IMG/VR virus record: IMGVR_UViG_3300022693_003285
Coordinates: 1-26,167 of that record
Direction: 5' to 3' (one strand)
Source of the DNA: a virus
Length of the DNA: 26,167 bases
This document shows, one piece after another, positions 1-7,167 of this stretch (position 1 is its first letter; every line of letters begins with the position of its first letter). The notes under the pieces are model-generated. The model saw only the letters and a program-made list of their open reading frames with translations, ran no database searches and was not told where the DNA came from. A program made the translations under genes and the position numbers.

Positions 1-131
1 TAGACACCAACGTGGCCATCAAGATGAATTTCATTAACCCGGAGAGTTATGACAAATTCATCGAGAAAGGTTGGGATGAAGAACGCCAGATGTATTACTA
101 CCTGGTTTATTTTAACAAAGAAAGTAAATAG
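1..131 (+). CDS. C-terminal end of an unknown phage protein (5' truncated)
   Basis: An open frame runs in from the left edge and stops at TAG 129-131, giving the last 42 residues of a protein whose start lies outside the window. The tail is rich in Tyr and charged residues (QMYYYLVYFN near the end). The next gene starts 2 nt after the stop, so the two are probably co-transcribed. I do not recognise the fragment. A late structural protein is the neutral guess from its position upstream of tail genes, but nothing in the residues shows this. Confidence 0.55.
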   Translation, partial: DTNVAIKMNFINPESYDKFIEKGWDEERQMYYYLVYFNKESK

Positions 132-133
132 GT

Positions 134-313
134 ATGTACACAGTAAAAGAAATAGCAGCTGCTTTGTTGCATTGTAAAACGCTTATTGAGTTTGGTAAGA
201 TTATGAATATTGTGAATTACCTGTGTAGAGCAGGTGATTTTAACGAAGAGCAACGTTATGCAATTGAGGCGGCAGCCATTGTAAAACGAAGGACTTTTAA
301 TTTAGGTATATAA
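134..313 (+). CDS. Small hypothetical protein (59 aa)
   Basis: ATG at 134, stop TAA 311-313, starting 2 nt after the previous stop. The 59-residue product begins MYTVKEIAAALLHCKT and is largely helical in character, with two Cys residues (14 and 31) and a basic C-terminus (KRRTFNLGI). The opening VKEIAAAL resembles the first helix of a small helix-turn-helix protein, but no complete HTH can be argued. The coupling to the upstream gene supports its being real. Function unknown. Confidence 0.5.
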   Translation: MYTVKEIAAALLHCKTLIEFGKIMNIVNYLCRAGDFNEEQRYAIEAAAIVKRRTFNLGI

Positions 314-387
314 AAGAAAAGTACTTCTAATATAAAAAGCAATCATCCAATATATAATGTATAAATTTGAAGATTTTTAATAGTTAT

Positions 388-1287
388 ATGTCAGAGGTTG
401 TTATAAAAGTTCCCAAAAGTAGAAATATTCATAATTGGTTTCCATTTATTGAAGATTGTATGTTGAAAGTAGAAGGGAGCTCTTCACTGGTAGTTGACTT
501 TAATGAGGTATTTTTTTTAGAGACTGATCACTTTGTTTTATTGGCTTGTCTTATAGAAAGCTTTTATCTTAATGGTTGTGATATTAAATATGTTGGTGGG
601 CAGGGTAGTTTAAATAACCATTTAGAAAATATCAAGTTCAAAGAATATTGGAAAGAAGGATTTGATCGTGGGAAATTTACTCTTTCAAGAAATAACACTA
701 CACTTTGCCTATGGAAGATCACTGATACTATGAAGTATTCTTATTCGATTTATGCACGAGAATACTATGAGCGATTTATTAAAAGATACACTACCAATAA
801 GGATTTAGTTCCTTTGTCGTCAAATATGGACGAGGTTTTTAATAATATTTTTGATCATTCGCAATCTCCGGTTACGGGTTACGTTATAACGCAGTATTAT
901 CCTAAGAATAATAAGATTTCGTTTGCAGTATGTGATTTTGGAATTGGTATTGCAAAATCAATAAAGAATTCTGGTATCAATGTGGATGGTAAATTTGATT
1001 CTACAGAGGATTGGAAAGCTATACTTAAATCCTTAGAAAGAGGTTTTTCTGTGAAATCTACTCCTAGAAATAGGGGTTTTGGATTAAATAATATTTTGGA
1101 GTTAACTGAAGATTCTAATGGGTTTTTGCGCATTATTTCCAATAAAGGAATTGTGTATAAACACGCTAATGATTTATATCGAAATGGTGAACTTGGGTGT
1201 AACTTTAATGGAACCTTAATTAAAGTTGAAGTAGACTTAGATACTTTTGAAGAGAAGGATGAAAGTGAAGAATTAAGAGAATTTTAG
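388..1287 (+). CDS. GHKL-type ATP-binding protein with N-terminal STAS-like domain
   Basis: This 299-residue protein, numbered from ATG 388, carries the landmarks of a GHKL (histidine-kinase-like) ATPase. There is an N-box (NMDEVFNNIFDHS, about 147-159), a G1 box (CDFGIGIAKS, about 182-191) and a G2-like box (RNRGFGLNNI, about 227-236). The first 80 residues look like a STAS-type sandwich (SSLVVDFNEVFFLETDH followed by a helix). No HisKA dimerisation domain, receiver or membrane segment is present, so it is not an ordinary sensor kinase. By family, such proteins bind ATP and may act as anti-sigma-like kinases or conformational ATPases. The next gene encodes a STAS-like protein, as in partner-switching pairs. 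An in-frame TTG at 367 would add 7 residues (MKIFNSY). The gene is clearly more AT-rich than the tail genes downstream, suggesting separate acquisition. Confidence 0.75.
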   Translation: MSEVVIKVPKSRNIHNWFPFIEDCMLKVEGSSSLVVDFNEVFFLETDHFVLLACLIESFYLNGCDIKYVGGQGSLNNHLENIKFKEYWKEGFDRGKFTLSRNNTTLCLWKITDTMKYSYSIYAREYYERFIKRYTTNKDLVPLSSNMDEVFNNIFDHSQSPVTGYVITQYYPKNNKISFAVCDFGIGIAKSIKNSGINVDGKFDSTEDWKAILKSLERGFSVKSTPRNRGFGLNNILELTEDSNGFLRIISNKGIVYKHANDLYRNGELGCNFNGTLIKVEVDLDTFEEKDESEELREF

Positions 1288-1289
1288 TT

Positions 1290-1297
1290 TACTTTTG
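1290..1297 (+). promoter_or_regulatory. Candidate -7 box for the STAS-like gene
   Basis: TACTTTTG is a perfect match to the Bacteroidota -7 consensus TAnnTTTG. It lies just after the ATPase stop codon and about 57 nt before ATG 1354. No convincing -33 TTTG is present at the expected distance, so this is a moderate call. Confidence 0.4.
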
Positions 1298-1353
1298 CAA
1301 AATTATTCGTAATTTCAATTACAAGTATTTAATTATTATACATTTATACAGCT

Positions 1354-1644
1354 ATGAAAATTCTGATACTGAAGGATTTGTTAGATAACACTAGTTCTGT
1401 TGATCAAGGCTTGCTTTTGTTCTTGGAATTAAAAAAATCTTATGAAAAATCTGAGGAAGTAATCTTAGAAGTTGATAAGAATTTATTGTTGTCTTCATCT
1501 TTTTTAAACTCTTCGATAGGAGCCTTTTTAGATGATTATGGTTTAATATCGTTTAGGAAAACTGTAAAATTTAAAGGGTCTAAAAATCAATTTAATAGAT
1601 TAAAAAAATATATTGACTCATATGCAAGTCTTTATTTAGCATAG
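1354..1644 (+). CDS. STAS-like domain protein (DUF4325 type)
   Basis: The 96-residue product fits the small STAS-like DUF4325 family. It has an N-terminal strand (MKILILKDLL), a D-G-like helix start, a strand (EVILEVDKNLLL), the conserved SSSF segment before a helix (SSSFLNSSIGAFLDDYG, about 47-63) and a final basic strand and helix (KTVKFKGSKNQFNRLKKYI). STAS domains are phosphorylatable or ligand-dependent protein partners. In DUF4325 proteins the SSSF region sits where anti-sigma antagonists carry the phosphorylated Ser. It lies 66 nt after the GHKL ATPase and is also AT-rich. It has its own putative -7 box and is followed by a strong terminator. The likely partner is the upstream ATPase; the biological output is unknown. 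Confidence 0.7.
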   Translation: MKILILKDLLDNTSSVDQGLLLFLELKKSYEKSEEVILEVDKNLLLSSSFLNSSIGAFLDDYGLISFRKTVKFKGSKNQFNRLKKYIDSYASLYLA

Positions 1645-1665
1645 TAATTCGAAATATTTAATATT

Positions 1666-1696
1666 AAAAGAGGACTTATTTTAAGTCCTCTTTTTT
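1666..1696 (+). terminator. Strong bidirectional intrinsic terminator
   Basis: A perfect 13-bp stem, AAAAGAGGACTTA (1666-1678) with TAAGTCCTCTTTT (1682-1694), has a TTT loop. It is followed by T residues on the + strand and preceded by A residues, so it can work in both directions. It closes the ATPase/STAS-like accessory pair and separates it from the tail genes. Confidence 0.85.
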
Positions 1697-1771
1697 ATTG
1701 TAAAATCGATATGTGTAAATTAATATTTCATTGGATTTTAGGATATATTTGTGAAACCCCAGTTCATAATT

Positions 1772-2266
1772 ATGTCCATAGATTTAGCAGAAAAAAGTAC
1801 AGAGAAGCCTTTTATATGCGGTTTAGCGTATTCCAGAAGCTTAAAGTCTTACCCAAAGACCGGTGAAAACGGCTTTGTAAATACGAGCCTGTTGTCCGGA
1901 ATTTTTGAGGACTTGTATGCAAGTATTAGCGCCATTTCGTTCAATCAAAAATCCACCAGAACCCGCAGCGGGGTCTACTTTACGCAACAACTTCGTTTAC
2001 AATTTCCCAATGGTGATGCGTTTATGGCGGCGCGAATTCAGGAACTAATGCGCGTCAGGTATATGATCATCAAGCTTACTAACGGTAGAAGCTTGATCAT
2101 TGGCCGCAATGACGTTGGTCAAAACACCAGGCCCAAGATTGATGTAGAGAGCAACACCAGAACCACTCAGGTTACCTTTGAATGTCAATCTATTTTCCCT
2201 GCAGGGCATTTCAATGATCTTTCCGGAAAGCTTTTACCTCAATTAATCCCCTTGTCTATCGCATAA
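1772..2266 (+). CDS. Hypothetical phage protein, probable tail or baseplate component
   Basis: From ATG 1772 the product is 164 residues (MSIDLAEKSTEKPFICGLAYSR). An in-frame GTG at 1751 would add 7 residues. I prefer the ATG because the added residues look like untranslated leader. The sequence is beta-rich and soluble, without signal peptide or membrane segment. It includes RIQELMRVRYMIIKLTNGRSLIIGRND and a final strand-rich part. It is followed 4 nt later by another hypothetical gene and then by the tail fibre transcription unit, so a virion-assembly role is inferred from context only. No family is recognised with certainty. Confidence 0.55.
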   Translation: MSIDLAEKSTEKPFICGLAYSRSLKSYPKTGENGFVNTSLLSGIFEDLYASISAISFNQKSTRTRSGVYFTQQLRLQFPNGDAFMAARIQELMRVRYMIIKLTNGRSLIIGRNDVGQNTRPKIDVESNTRTTQVTFECQSIFPAGHFNDLSGKLLPQLIPLSIA

Positions 2267-2270
2267 GTCT

Positions 2271-2798
2271 ATGTCGCGCACCCTGGTCCCCGTTACCATA
2301 AAGCCTCATTTAGTTCCTTTTTTGTATCAGCACTTTAAGGGCGAGACCGCACGGATCAACAACAAGCGCGTAAAAAGTGTGGTTGTAGACACCCGAACGC
2401 CTTTTGGGAAGATGATACGCTTTTTAGCAAAGCAGAAACCGAAAAAGAAGGGGTGTGACACAACTTACAGTATTTTTTTTAGCCTGGAGGAATTCCCTCG
2501 TGGGCGCAAGTATTTTGGGCAATTCTACAAATATGAGAGTGGCCAGAATTCATTTTTACAATTTGATCCGGAAGCGATCGAATTTATAAACGCCGAACTG
2601 GAGGACCATCTCAATACCTCAATGATGTTTTTCCTTTTAGGCTGGCATCAAAAGGATGGAGAACAAGGCCTAGCCAAAGGCATACAGCGCTTTTGCGTGA
2701 AGTATGATCTCTTTGAATATGGCTACGATGTAGCAGCTATTCGCCGCCAGTTCTACCGTTGGCTCAAAAAAACCGAGAATCTTTTTCCTGCAGGATAA
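2271..2798 (+). CDS. Hypothetical phage protein (175 aa)
   Basis: ATG 2271, four nt after the previous stop. The 175-residue basic protein has a Lys-rich stretch (AKQKPKKKG, about 50-58), several aromatic residues and a C-terminal helical region (DVAAIRRQFYRWLKKTENLF) that could be a DNA- or protein-binding helix pair. There is no signal peptide or membrane segment. It pairs with the preceding gene as a two-gene unit that ends just before the TGTCACA promoter at 2804. I do not recognise the family; a conserved Bacteroidota phage protein is the best description. Confidence 0.5.
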   Translation: MSRTLVPVTIKPHLVPFLYQHFKGETARINNKRVKSVVVDTRTPFGKMIRFLAKQKPKKKGCDTTYSIFFSLEEFPRGRKYFGQFYKYESGQNSFLQFDPEAIEFINAELEDHLNTSMMFFLLGWHQKDGEQGLAKGIQRFCVKYDLFEYGYDVAAIRRQFYRWLKKTENLFPAG

Positions 2799-2803
2799 AC
2801 ACG

Positions 2804-2839
2804 TGTCACAGTTGATCTAAGCCGCTCAGGGTAGTTTTA
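2804..2839 (+). promoter_or_regulatory. Predicted late promoter 1 (TGTCACA-N21-TAGTTTTA)
   Basis: TGTCACA at 2804-2810 is followed, with a start-to-start distance of 28 nt, by TAGTTTTA at 2832-2839, a 7/8 match to TAnnTTTG. Transcription would begin near 2844, 24 nt before ATG 2868. The same arrangement recurs before four other units in this window. Confidence 0.6.
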
Positions 2840-2867
2840 GGCTCATTATTAATGTAATGCCCCAACG

Positions 2868-5288
2868 ATGAGCGAATTTCAACAAGACGGAACTTTAGGT
2901 ATAGAAGCTAAACAAGATCACCCGCAGCGGTTAAAAGATCTTGCCGGTACCGAAACCAAATATTACTTCTCAGCTGCAGAGCTCGACAAGATGCGCAGGG
3001 CTACCGAGGAGTTGCATAGAGATAAACCGGGTAAAGATTTAATAGTGTCAGCTGCAAATGGCTTTTTGTTGTTTACAAATGCAGCGGCTGCAAATACGTT
3101 TTTCATAAACAATCCACCTGTAGAGGATGTATTGTTTAAATACACTGATGCTGCAGCTTCAAAAGCAGAGTTCTATCGCAGAGCTAGTGATAACACTACG
3201 CAAATTTTAAAGGAACGAAGCTTAACAGAAGCTGATATTTCGGAAACTGGACCTGTTGAAAATGGTTCCAAAGTTCCTACCGAAGGACAGTTATACACCA
3301 CAGATCAGAAGATAGAAGAAGCTACGAGAGTGGTTAAAAGCATCATCGCTGTACCAAGCAGTTCTGCTAACAGTTACATACGGCAGGATGGTCAAGGGCC
3401 TGCCGGAACGGGATGGTATCGAACAAGTACTTTGAATACAGGCCTAATGTATCAAAAGCTTGAAAAGAAAAGTTATTACTATTCCGGAGAAATAGCTTCA
3501 GGAGTTGATTTTCCTGCAGGCGTATTATTTTTTGATAGCGAAGGAGAAATAGTTGGTTTTCAAATTTCAGAGGTCGGTGTTTATGTGGATGAAGAAATTA
3601 TTTTCGCTGAAAACACTGTCTTTTTTGCAGCCTGTTCCTACGGTGCAAATGCCCAAATCAAGGAAGCCTCAAGAAAACTCAAAAACTCAGAATTAGAAAT
3701 TCCGGTTGCTTCATCTGAACGTGTTGACTCCATTGAATTAGCGGTTGTAGAGGCAGGAAATACTGCGAATGACGTACACGCTTTATTCACTATTGAGAAA
3801 TACTTTGATTTTAAAAAGAATGCTGAAGTTCTACTGAAGCAGAATTATGTAATTTCCCAAACAGGAGATTACATCGAGTGGATCGGTAGAAATAATGAGG
3901 TAAAGTCCTCAATTGAGAATTATCAATCCTTATATCTTTTTGGGGAGAAGGGCGAAGTGACCGACACGTGCGGGTATTATACCAACAGCCAAGGTGTTGA
4001 ATCAATCAGAATACGAGGAGCTTCCGGAAATTATGTAGATCTGGATGGTGGTCAAGTAAACTATCAAGAATTCAACAAATTTAGGATTGAGCTTAACGGT
4101 ACAGATTGGAAGCTTTATGTCAATGATACATTGACAGACACGCAGCCCATAGATGCTTCAGGTGTTTTTACGGTGAGATACATTGGTGATGCCGGCTCAA
4201 ATGCTGTTAAATCAAATGTGAGCTTAAAATATCTGGTTTTAAAATCATCCGCAAATCTAACTACCATTACCGATTTCAAAGAGGATGAATTGATTGATAA
4301 TGAAACGAATGTTTCTTTCATCAACAATTCTAAATTAAAAGCCTCTGCAAAACCTATTGAAGAGGCTCAATGCTACTACACGATTGATTTGGATGGCAGT
4401 GATTCTGGAAACGAAGCTATTTATGTATATTCTCGTATAAAGGATAACTTTTTTTGCAGAACCAAGATCGCTCACTTTGTAAATGCAACAGATTCAATTG
4501 TAAGCGGTATTCGCCCATATACAGACTTATGGAGGCACAATGGAGCAGAAGAAGTAGAATTGGTAAATGGTGTATTTGTCGAAACGGGAAACAACCTTGT
4601 TTTTACTTCAGAAAACGAATATGCTTACTTGGTTCAAGGTGCGGGCGATCACACAGGTGGATGGCACGGGTATGAAGAATTACAAAGAGTGCATTTCTTT
4701 GCAGATGGACTTCCGATTGCTTTTGATGCTGAAATTACAACTCCTGTACCTTGTAATTCCTTTTACTATGCTCAATATTCGACGTGCTACGTGTATGATG
4801 AATATCCTCGTATATCTTCAGAACATGGAAAAATTACAGATTTTACCGATGCAGGCTATAGGACGAAAAATGTTATTCGTTTTAAACAGAATTTTGCGCA
4901 AGAGTTATATAACGGTAATCCAAAAGAAATTCAAGCTTATGGTGGACTATGCTGTACAGGATTAGCGATTGCAGATAAGTATTACGATGATAGTTTTGAC
5001 ATCACAGACACGTTGCAAGATGGCAATCCTTACACGCTTAAGCAAGGTGGTGATTCAACTTTATATTATAACAACACCAACACAGGATTAAGCGCGACCG
5101 TAAAGGCTGATATAATCAATTGTGTTGTGAGTAACGTAGAGACGGCAGGTGATGCGAACAGAATATTAGAGACAGTTCTCTATGATAGAACCACCGATGC
5201 AAAATACTATCGTAGGAATTATGGCTTTTTGTTTAATGATGGGGATTATCTCGTGGCAGAATTAGAAATGAAAATCACCAAAGCCTGA
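2868..5288 (+). CDS. Large tail protein, probable tail fibre or receptor-binding protein
   Basis: At 806 residues this is the largest complete protein in the window. The N-terminal part (about 1-170) is helical and charged and looks like a virion-attachment segment. The middle and C-terminal parts are strand-rich, with many Asn, Asp, Gly and aromatic residues typical of adhesive beta-structured fibres. A segment around residues 400-460 (FRIELNGTDWKLYVND, later VSLKYLVLKS) resembles a LamG/concanavalin-like jelly roll. The C-terminus is Tyr-rich (NSFYYAQYSTCYVYDEYPRI, about 630-650) and is the likely host-recognition end. The gene starts 24 nt after predicted late promoter 1, and its stop overlaps the first lysis gene by one base, so fibre and lysis genes form one operon. 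The role is inferred from size, composition and position; no catalytic motif was seen. Confidence 0.6.
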   Translation: MSEFQQDGTLGIEAKQDHPQRLKDLAGTETKYYFSAAELDKMRRATEELHRDKPGKDLIVSAANGFLLFTNAAAANTFFINNPPVEDVLFKYTDAAASKAEFYRRASDNTTQILKERSLTEADISETGPVENGSKVPTEGQLYTTDQKIEEATRVVKSIIAVPSSSANSYIRQDGQGPAGTGWYRTSTLNTGLMYQKLEKKSYYYSGEIASGVDFPAGVLFFDSEGEIVGFQISEVGVYVDEEIIFAENTVFFAACSYGANAQIKEASRKLKNSELEIPVASSERVDSIELAVVEAGNTANDVHALFTIEKYFDFKKNAEVLLKQNYVISQTGDYIEWIGRNNEVKSSIENYQSLYLFGEKGEVTDTCGYYTNSQGVESIRIRGASGNYVDLDGGQVNYQEFNKFRIELNGTDWKLYVNDTLTDTQPIDASGVFTVRYIGDAGSNAVKSNVSLKYLVLKSSANLTTITDFKEDELIDNETNVSFINNSKLKASAKPIEEAQCYYTIDLDGSDSGNEAIYVYSRIKDNFFCRTKIAHFVNATDSIVSGIRPYTDLWRHNGAEEVELVNGVFVETGNNLVFTSENEYAYLVQGAGDHTGGWHGYEELQRVHFFADGLPIAFDAEITTPVPCNSFYYAQYSTCYVYDEYPRISSEHGKITDFTDAGYRTKNVIRFKQNFAQELYNGNPKEIQAYGGLCCTGLAIADKYYDDSFDITDTLQDGNPYTLKQGGDSTLYYNNTNTGLSATVKADIINCVVSNVETAGDANRILETVLYDRTTDAKYYRRNYGFLFNDGDYLVAELEMKITKA

Positions 5289-5602
5289 TGCTCTCCTTCA
5301 ATCAAATAAAAGAATGGTCCAATATGTCGCTGGCACAGCGGTACAATATGCTGTTAGGTGCAGTTGTCGTTGTGCTGGTGGCGGTAATAATATTTCTTAA
5401 AAATGATATTAACGATGTGCGTGCAGAGTCTCGCGATACTATTAGCAGTGTCATTACTCGATATACTGCTCGTGAGGCTGCTCTTGAAGCAAAACTGGAA
5501 GTCTGTAATCAAGAGCGTTTGGAGCGGCTTATCAAAAGCGAAAAAGAATATCGCGACCTTCTTTTTGAAGCGAAAAAACTCAAAGAAAAACTAGAAAAAT
5601 GA
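5288..5602 (+). CDS. Small membrane protein with coiled coil, holin or i-spanin candidate
   Basis: The 104-residue protein starts at an ATG overlapping the previous stop (TGATG). A single strong membrane helix (MLLGAVVVVLVAVIIFLK, about 21-38) is followed by a roughly 60-residue charged region with heptad-like spacing. It ends in a Lys/Glu-rich coiled coil (about 65-104) with one Cys at about 77. One N-terminal TM plus a periplasmic coiled coil is the topology of inner-membrane spanins (Rz-like); a class III holin or a structural membrane protein is also possible. It overlaps the next gene by 4 nt (ATGA) and lies two genes before the endolysin, which supports a lysis role. Confidence 0.5.
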   Translation: MLSFNQIKEWSNMSLAQRYNMLLGAVVVVLVAVIIFLKNDINDVRAESRDTISSVITRYTAREAALEAKLEVCNQERLERLIKSEKEYRDLLFEAKKLKEKLEK

Positions 5603-5829
5603 AGACGATAGTTAGCCTTATCCTTTGCTTTTGTGCGGCCATTTTTGTCACGCATAAGCTGAACGAAAATAAAATCCCGGAAGTATCAAAATATGAAGCC
5701 GTGAATCCCGCCTGGCAAGATCCACGCGTTTATGAAAAACAGCACGATGTAGAACTGCTCAAGGTAGAAGTTCGTCAACTCATCATCAAGCAGGACCAAG
5801 CGCACGCAGAATTTAAAATCCCAGATTGA
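5599..5829 (+). CDS. Small secreted or membrane-anchored protein (76 aa)
   Basis: The start overlaps the previous stop by 4 nt. Residues 4-18 form a hydrophobic segment (IVSLILCFCAAIFVT), either a signal peptide or a short N-terminal anchor, with Cys residues at about 10 and 12. The rest is a short hydrophilic domain ending in a helix (VELLKVEVRQLIIKQDQ). It sits between the TM/coiled-coil protein and the endolysin, so an accessory lysis role such as a holin or spanin partner is likely. No family is recognised. Confidence 0.5.
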   Translation: MKTIVSLILCFCAAIFVTHKLNENKIPEVSKYEAVNPAWQDPRVYEKQHDVELLKVEVRQLIIKQDQAHAEFKIPD

Positions 5830-5831
5830 TT

Positions 5832-6371
5832 ATGAAAGTATCAGAAATCACCTTTGGCCAGAAACTAAAAGCAGACGTCTTAAAATGCGATTCCCAGGCA
5901 TTTGTAAATAAGGTTGTCGAGATCAGTCAGTGTCTTTATATAAATCCGCATTGGCTGATGGTTGTGATGGAGCTCGAGACTGCAGGAACCTTTGATCCTG
6001 CCATCACCAATAAATTAGGGTATACCGGTTTGATTCAGTTTGGAGATGAAGCAGCTGCAGATTTAAGTATTACTACAGCACAGTTGCGCAAGATGAATGC
6101 TCTTGATCAACTGGAGTACGTGTACAAGTATCTCAAGCCATACAGCAGAAAGATGCAAAAGCTTTCAGATGTATATCTAGCTGTATTCTTTCCTCGAGCA
6201 ATTGGCAAACACGACGGTTGGGTATTGCAAACGGCAAGACTCAATCCGGAGCGCATCGCAAAATGGAATCCCGGCTTTGATGTAGACAAGAATAGACAGA
6301 TCCAGGTTTGGGAGATCAAACAAAAGGTACTTGCTCGAGTACCTAAACATCAACTTAAATACGTAGCCTAA
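5832..6371 (+). CDS. Lysozyme-fold endolysin (muramidase or transglycosylase type)
   Basis: I start this gene at ATG 5832 (MKVSEITFGQ) rather than the in-frame TTG two codons upstream, giving 179 residues. The segment WLMVVMELETAGTFDP (about 41-56) followed by LGYTGLIQFGDEAA (about 62-75) matches the lysozyme-like superfamily pattern: a Glu in an E-[ST]-x-G-x-F-x-P context, then a TGLIQF loop. Glu49 is the likely catalytic acid. The enzyme would cleave the peptidoglycan glycan strand at the end of infection. It has no signal peptide, so release probably depends on a holin encoded nearby. The gene is flanked by small membrane and secreted proteins and overlaps the next gene by one base, consistent with a lysis cassette. 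A tail-associated lysozyme is an alternative. Confidence 0.75.
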   Translation: MKVSEITFGQKLKADVLKCDSQAFVNKVVEISQCLYINPHWLMVVMELETAGTFDPAITNKLGYTGLIQFGDEAAADLSITTAQLRKMNALDQLEYVYKYLKPYSRKMQKLSDVYLAVFFPRAIGKHDGWVLQTARLNPERIAKWNPGFDVDKNRQIQVWEIKQKVLARVPKHQLKYVA

Positions 6372-6550
6372 TGAACACAAATCAAATCCTCCACGAAAAA
6401 TTGAGCGAACAAGATCCGGACTTTGTACAACGAGTCCAGGGTGCTGAAAAAAGTACCGATTTACACGCAATGAAATTGCGGGAAGTAGATCCCGATCGTC
6501 GGGAACTCATCCAGGCACGAATGGATAATATGTATAGAAATCAGTTCTGA
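6371..6550 (+). CDS. Small hypothetical protein of the lysis operon (59 aa)
   Basis: The ATG at 6371 overlaps the endolysin stop by one base (TAATG), and its own stop overlaps the next start by one base (TGATG). This tight chaining supports a real gene. The product is soluble, highly charged and helical (MNTNQILHEKLSEQDPDF at the start, RRELIQARMDNMYRNQF at the end), with no membrane segment. It could be a lysis regulator or simply a small conserved phage protein; no homology is recognised. Confidence 0.55.
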   Translation: MNTNQILHEKLSEQDPDFVQRVQGAEKSTDLHAMKLREVDPDRRELIQARMDNMYRNQF

Positions 6551-7167
6551 TGCAAAAAACATCAAAAATTTTATTACGCCTCTGCGTATTGGCTTTATTG
6601 CTCACAGCTGTTGTTTGTGCAACAGAAAGCTGCAGCACCAAACAAAAGGTTACGAATCGCACGAACAAAGAAGAGCGGATTGACATTGATCAGAATGTTT
6701 CAGAAAAAGAAACAAGAAGTGAAAAGTCTGATTGTACTGCGGTGAGCAAAAGCACCATCGATTGGAAAGCGATAAATGAAGCTCTAAATTTTAAACCGGT
6801 TGATCCTTCAAAACCGAGTACAGTGAAATTTACTCCTGAAGCTGATGGTGGCTTCACCTACGAGAGCAATAATGCAGACGTAAATACTTCAAAGTCTCAA
6901 GAAGAAAAGCGAGAAGTGAACTACGATTCTATTTATCGATCTGTAGAATCGAACCTCAGAAAAGAATATGAAGCCAAATTGATTGCTGCTTTAGAAGCAC
7001 AGGAAAAATCAAGAACTGCAGAAAGCGAATCCTCCAGATGGCCCACTTGGATCTATATTGTGATTGGGCTTGTGATTTTGGTTCTAGCCGTTGGTCTTAT
7101 TTTAGAATTCAGGCCGGAATCTTTAATAAGCCGCACCCTAAAAAAAGTTTTGAAAAGAAAAGAGTGA
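6550..7167 (+). CDS. Candidate unimolecular spanin (N-terminal lipoprotein-like signal plus C-terminal TM)
   Basis: The 205-residue product begins with a basic then hydrophobic signal (KILLRLCVLALLLTAVV) leading to a Cys-containing segment (ATESCSTK, Cys28) that could be a lipoprotein processing site. A long hydrophilic, Glu/Lys/Ser-rich middle (about 29-160) follows. A C-terminal membrane helix (WIYIVIGLVILVLAVGLIL, about 167-185) precedes a basic tail (RTLKKVLKRKE). Lipobox at one end and TM at the other is the defining layout of u-spanins, which bridge outer and inner membranes and disrupt the outer membrane at lysis. The position after the endolysin fits. The lipobox is not a textbook match, so a two-TM protein is the alternative. 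The TGA stop lies inside the first arm of the repeat array at 7162. Confidence 0.55.
   Translation: MQKTSKILLRLCVLALLLTAVVCATESCSTKQKVTNRTNKEERIDIDQNVSEKETRSEKSDCTAVSKSTIDWKAINEALNFKPVDPSKPSTVKFTPEADGGFTYESNNADVNTSKSQEEKREVNYDSIYRSVESNLRKEYEAKLIAALEAQEKSRTAESESSRWPTWIYIVIGLVILVLAVGLILEFRPESLISRTLKKVLKRKE

Noticed and set aside
2455-2461. TGTCACA on the - strand within the 175-aa gene
   Set aside because: It lies inside a coding region with no leftward gene downstream and no -7 box at 28 nt that I could identify; treated as chance.
4454-4965. Alternative-frame ORFs inside the tail fibre gene
   Set aside because: They overlap the long in-frame structural gene and have biased, unnatural composition (Lys/Met/Leu or Arg/Cys-rich).
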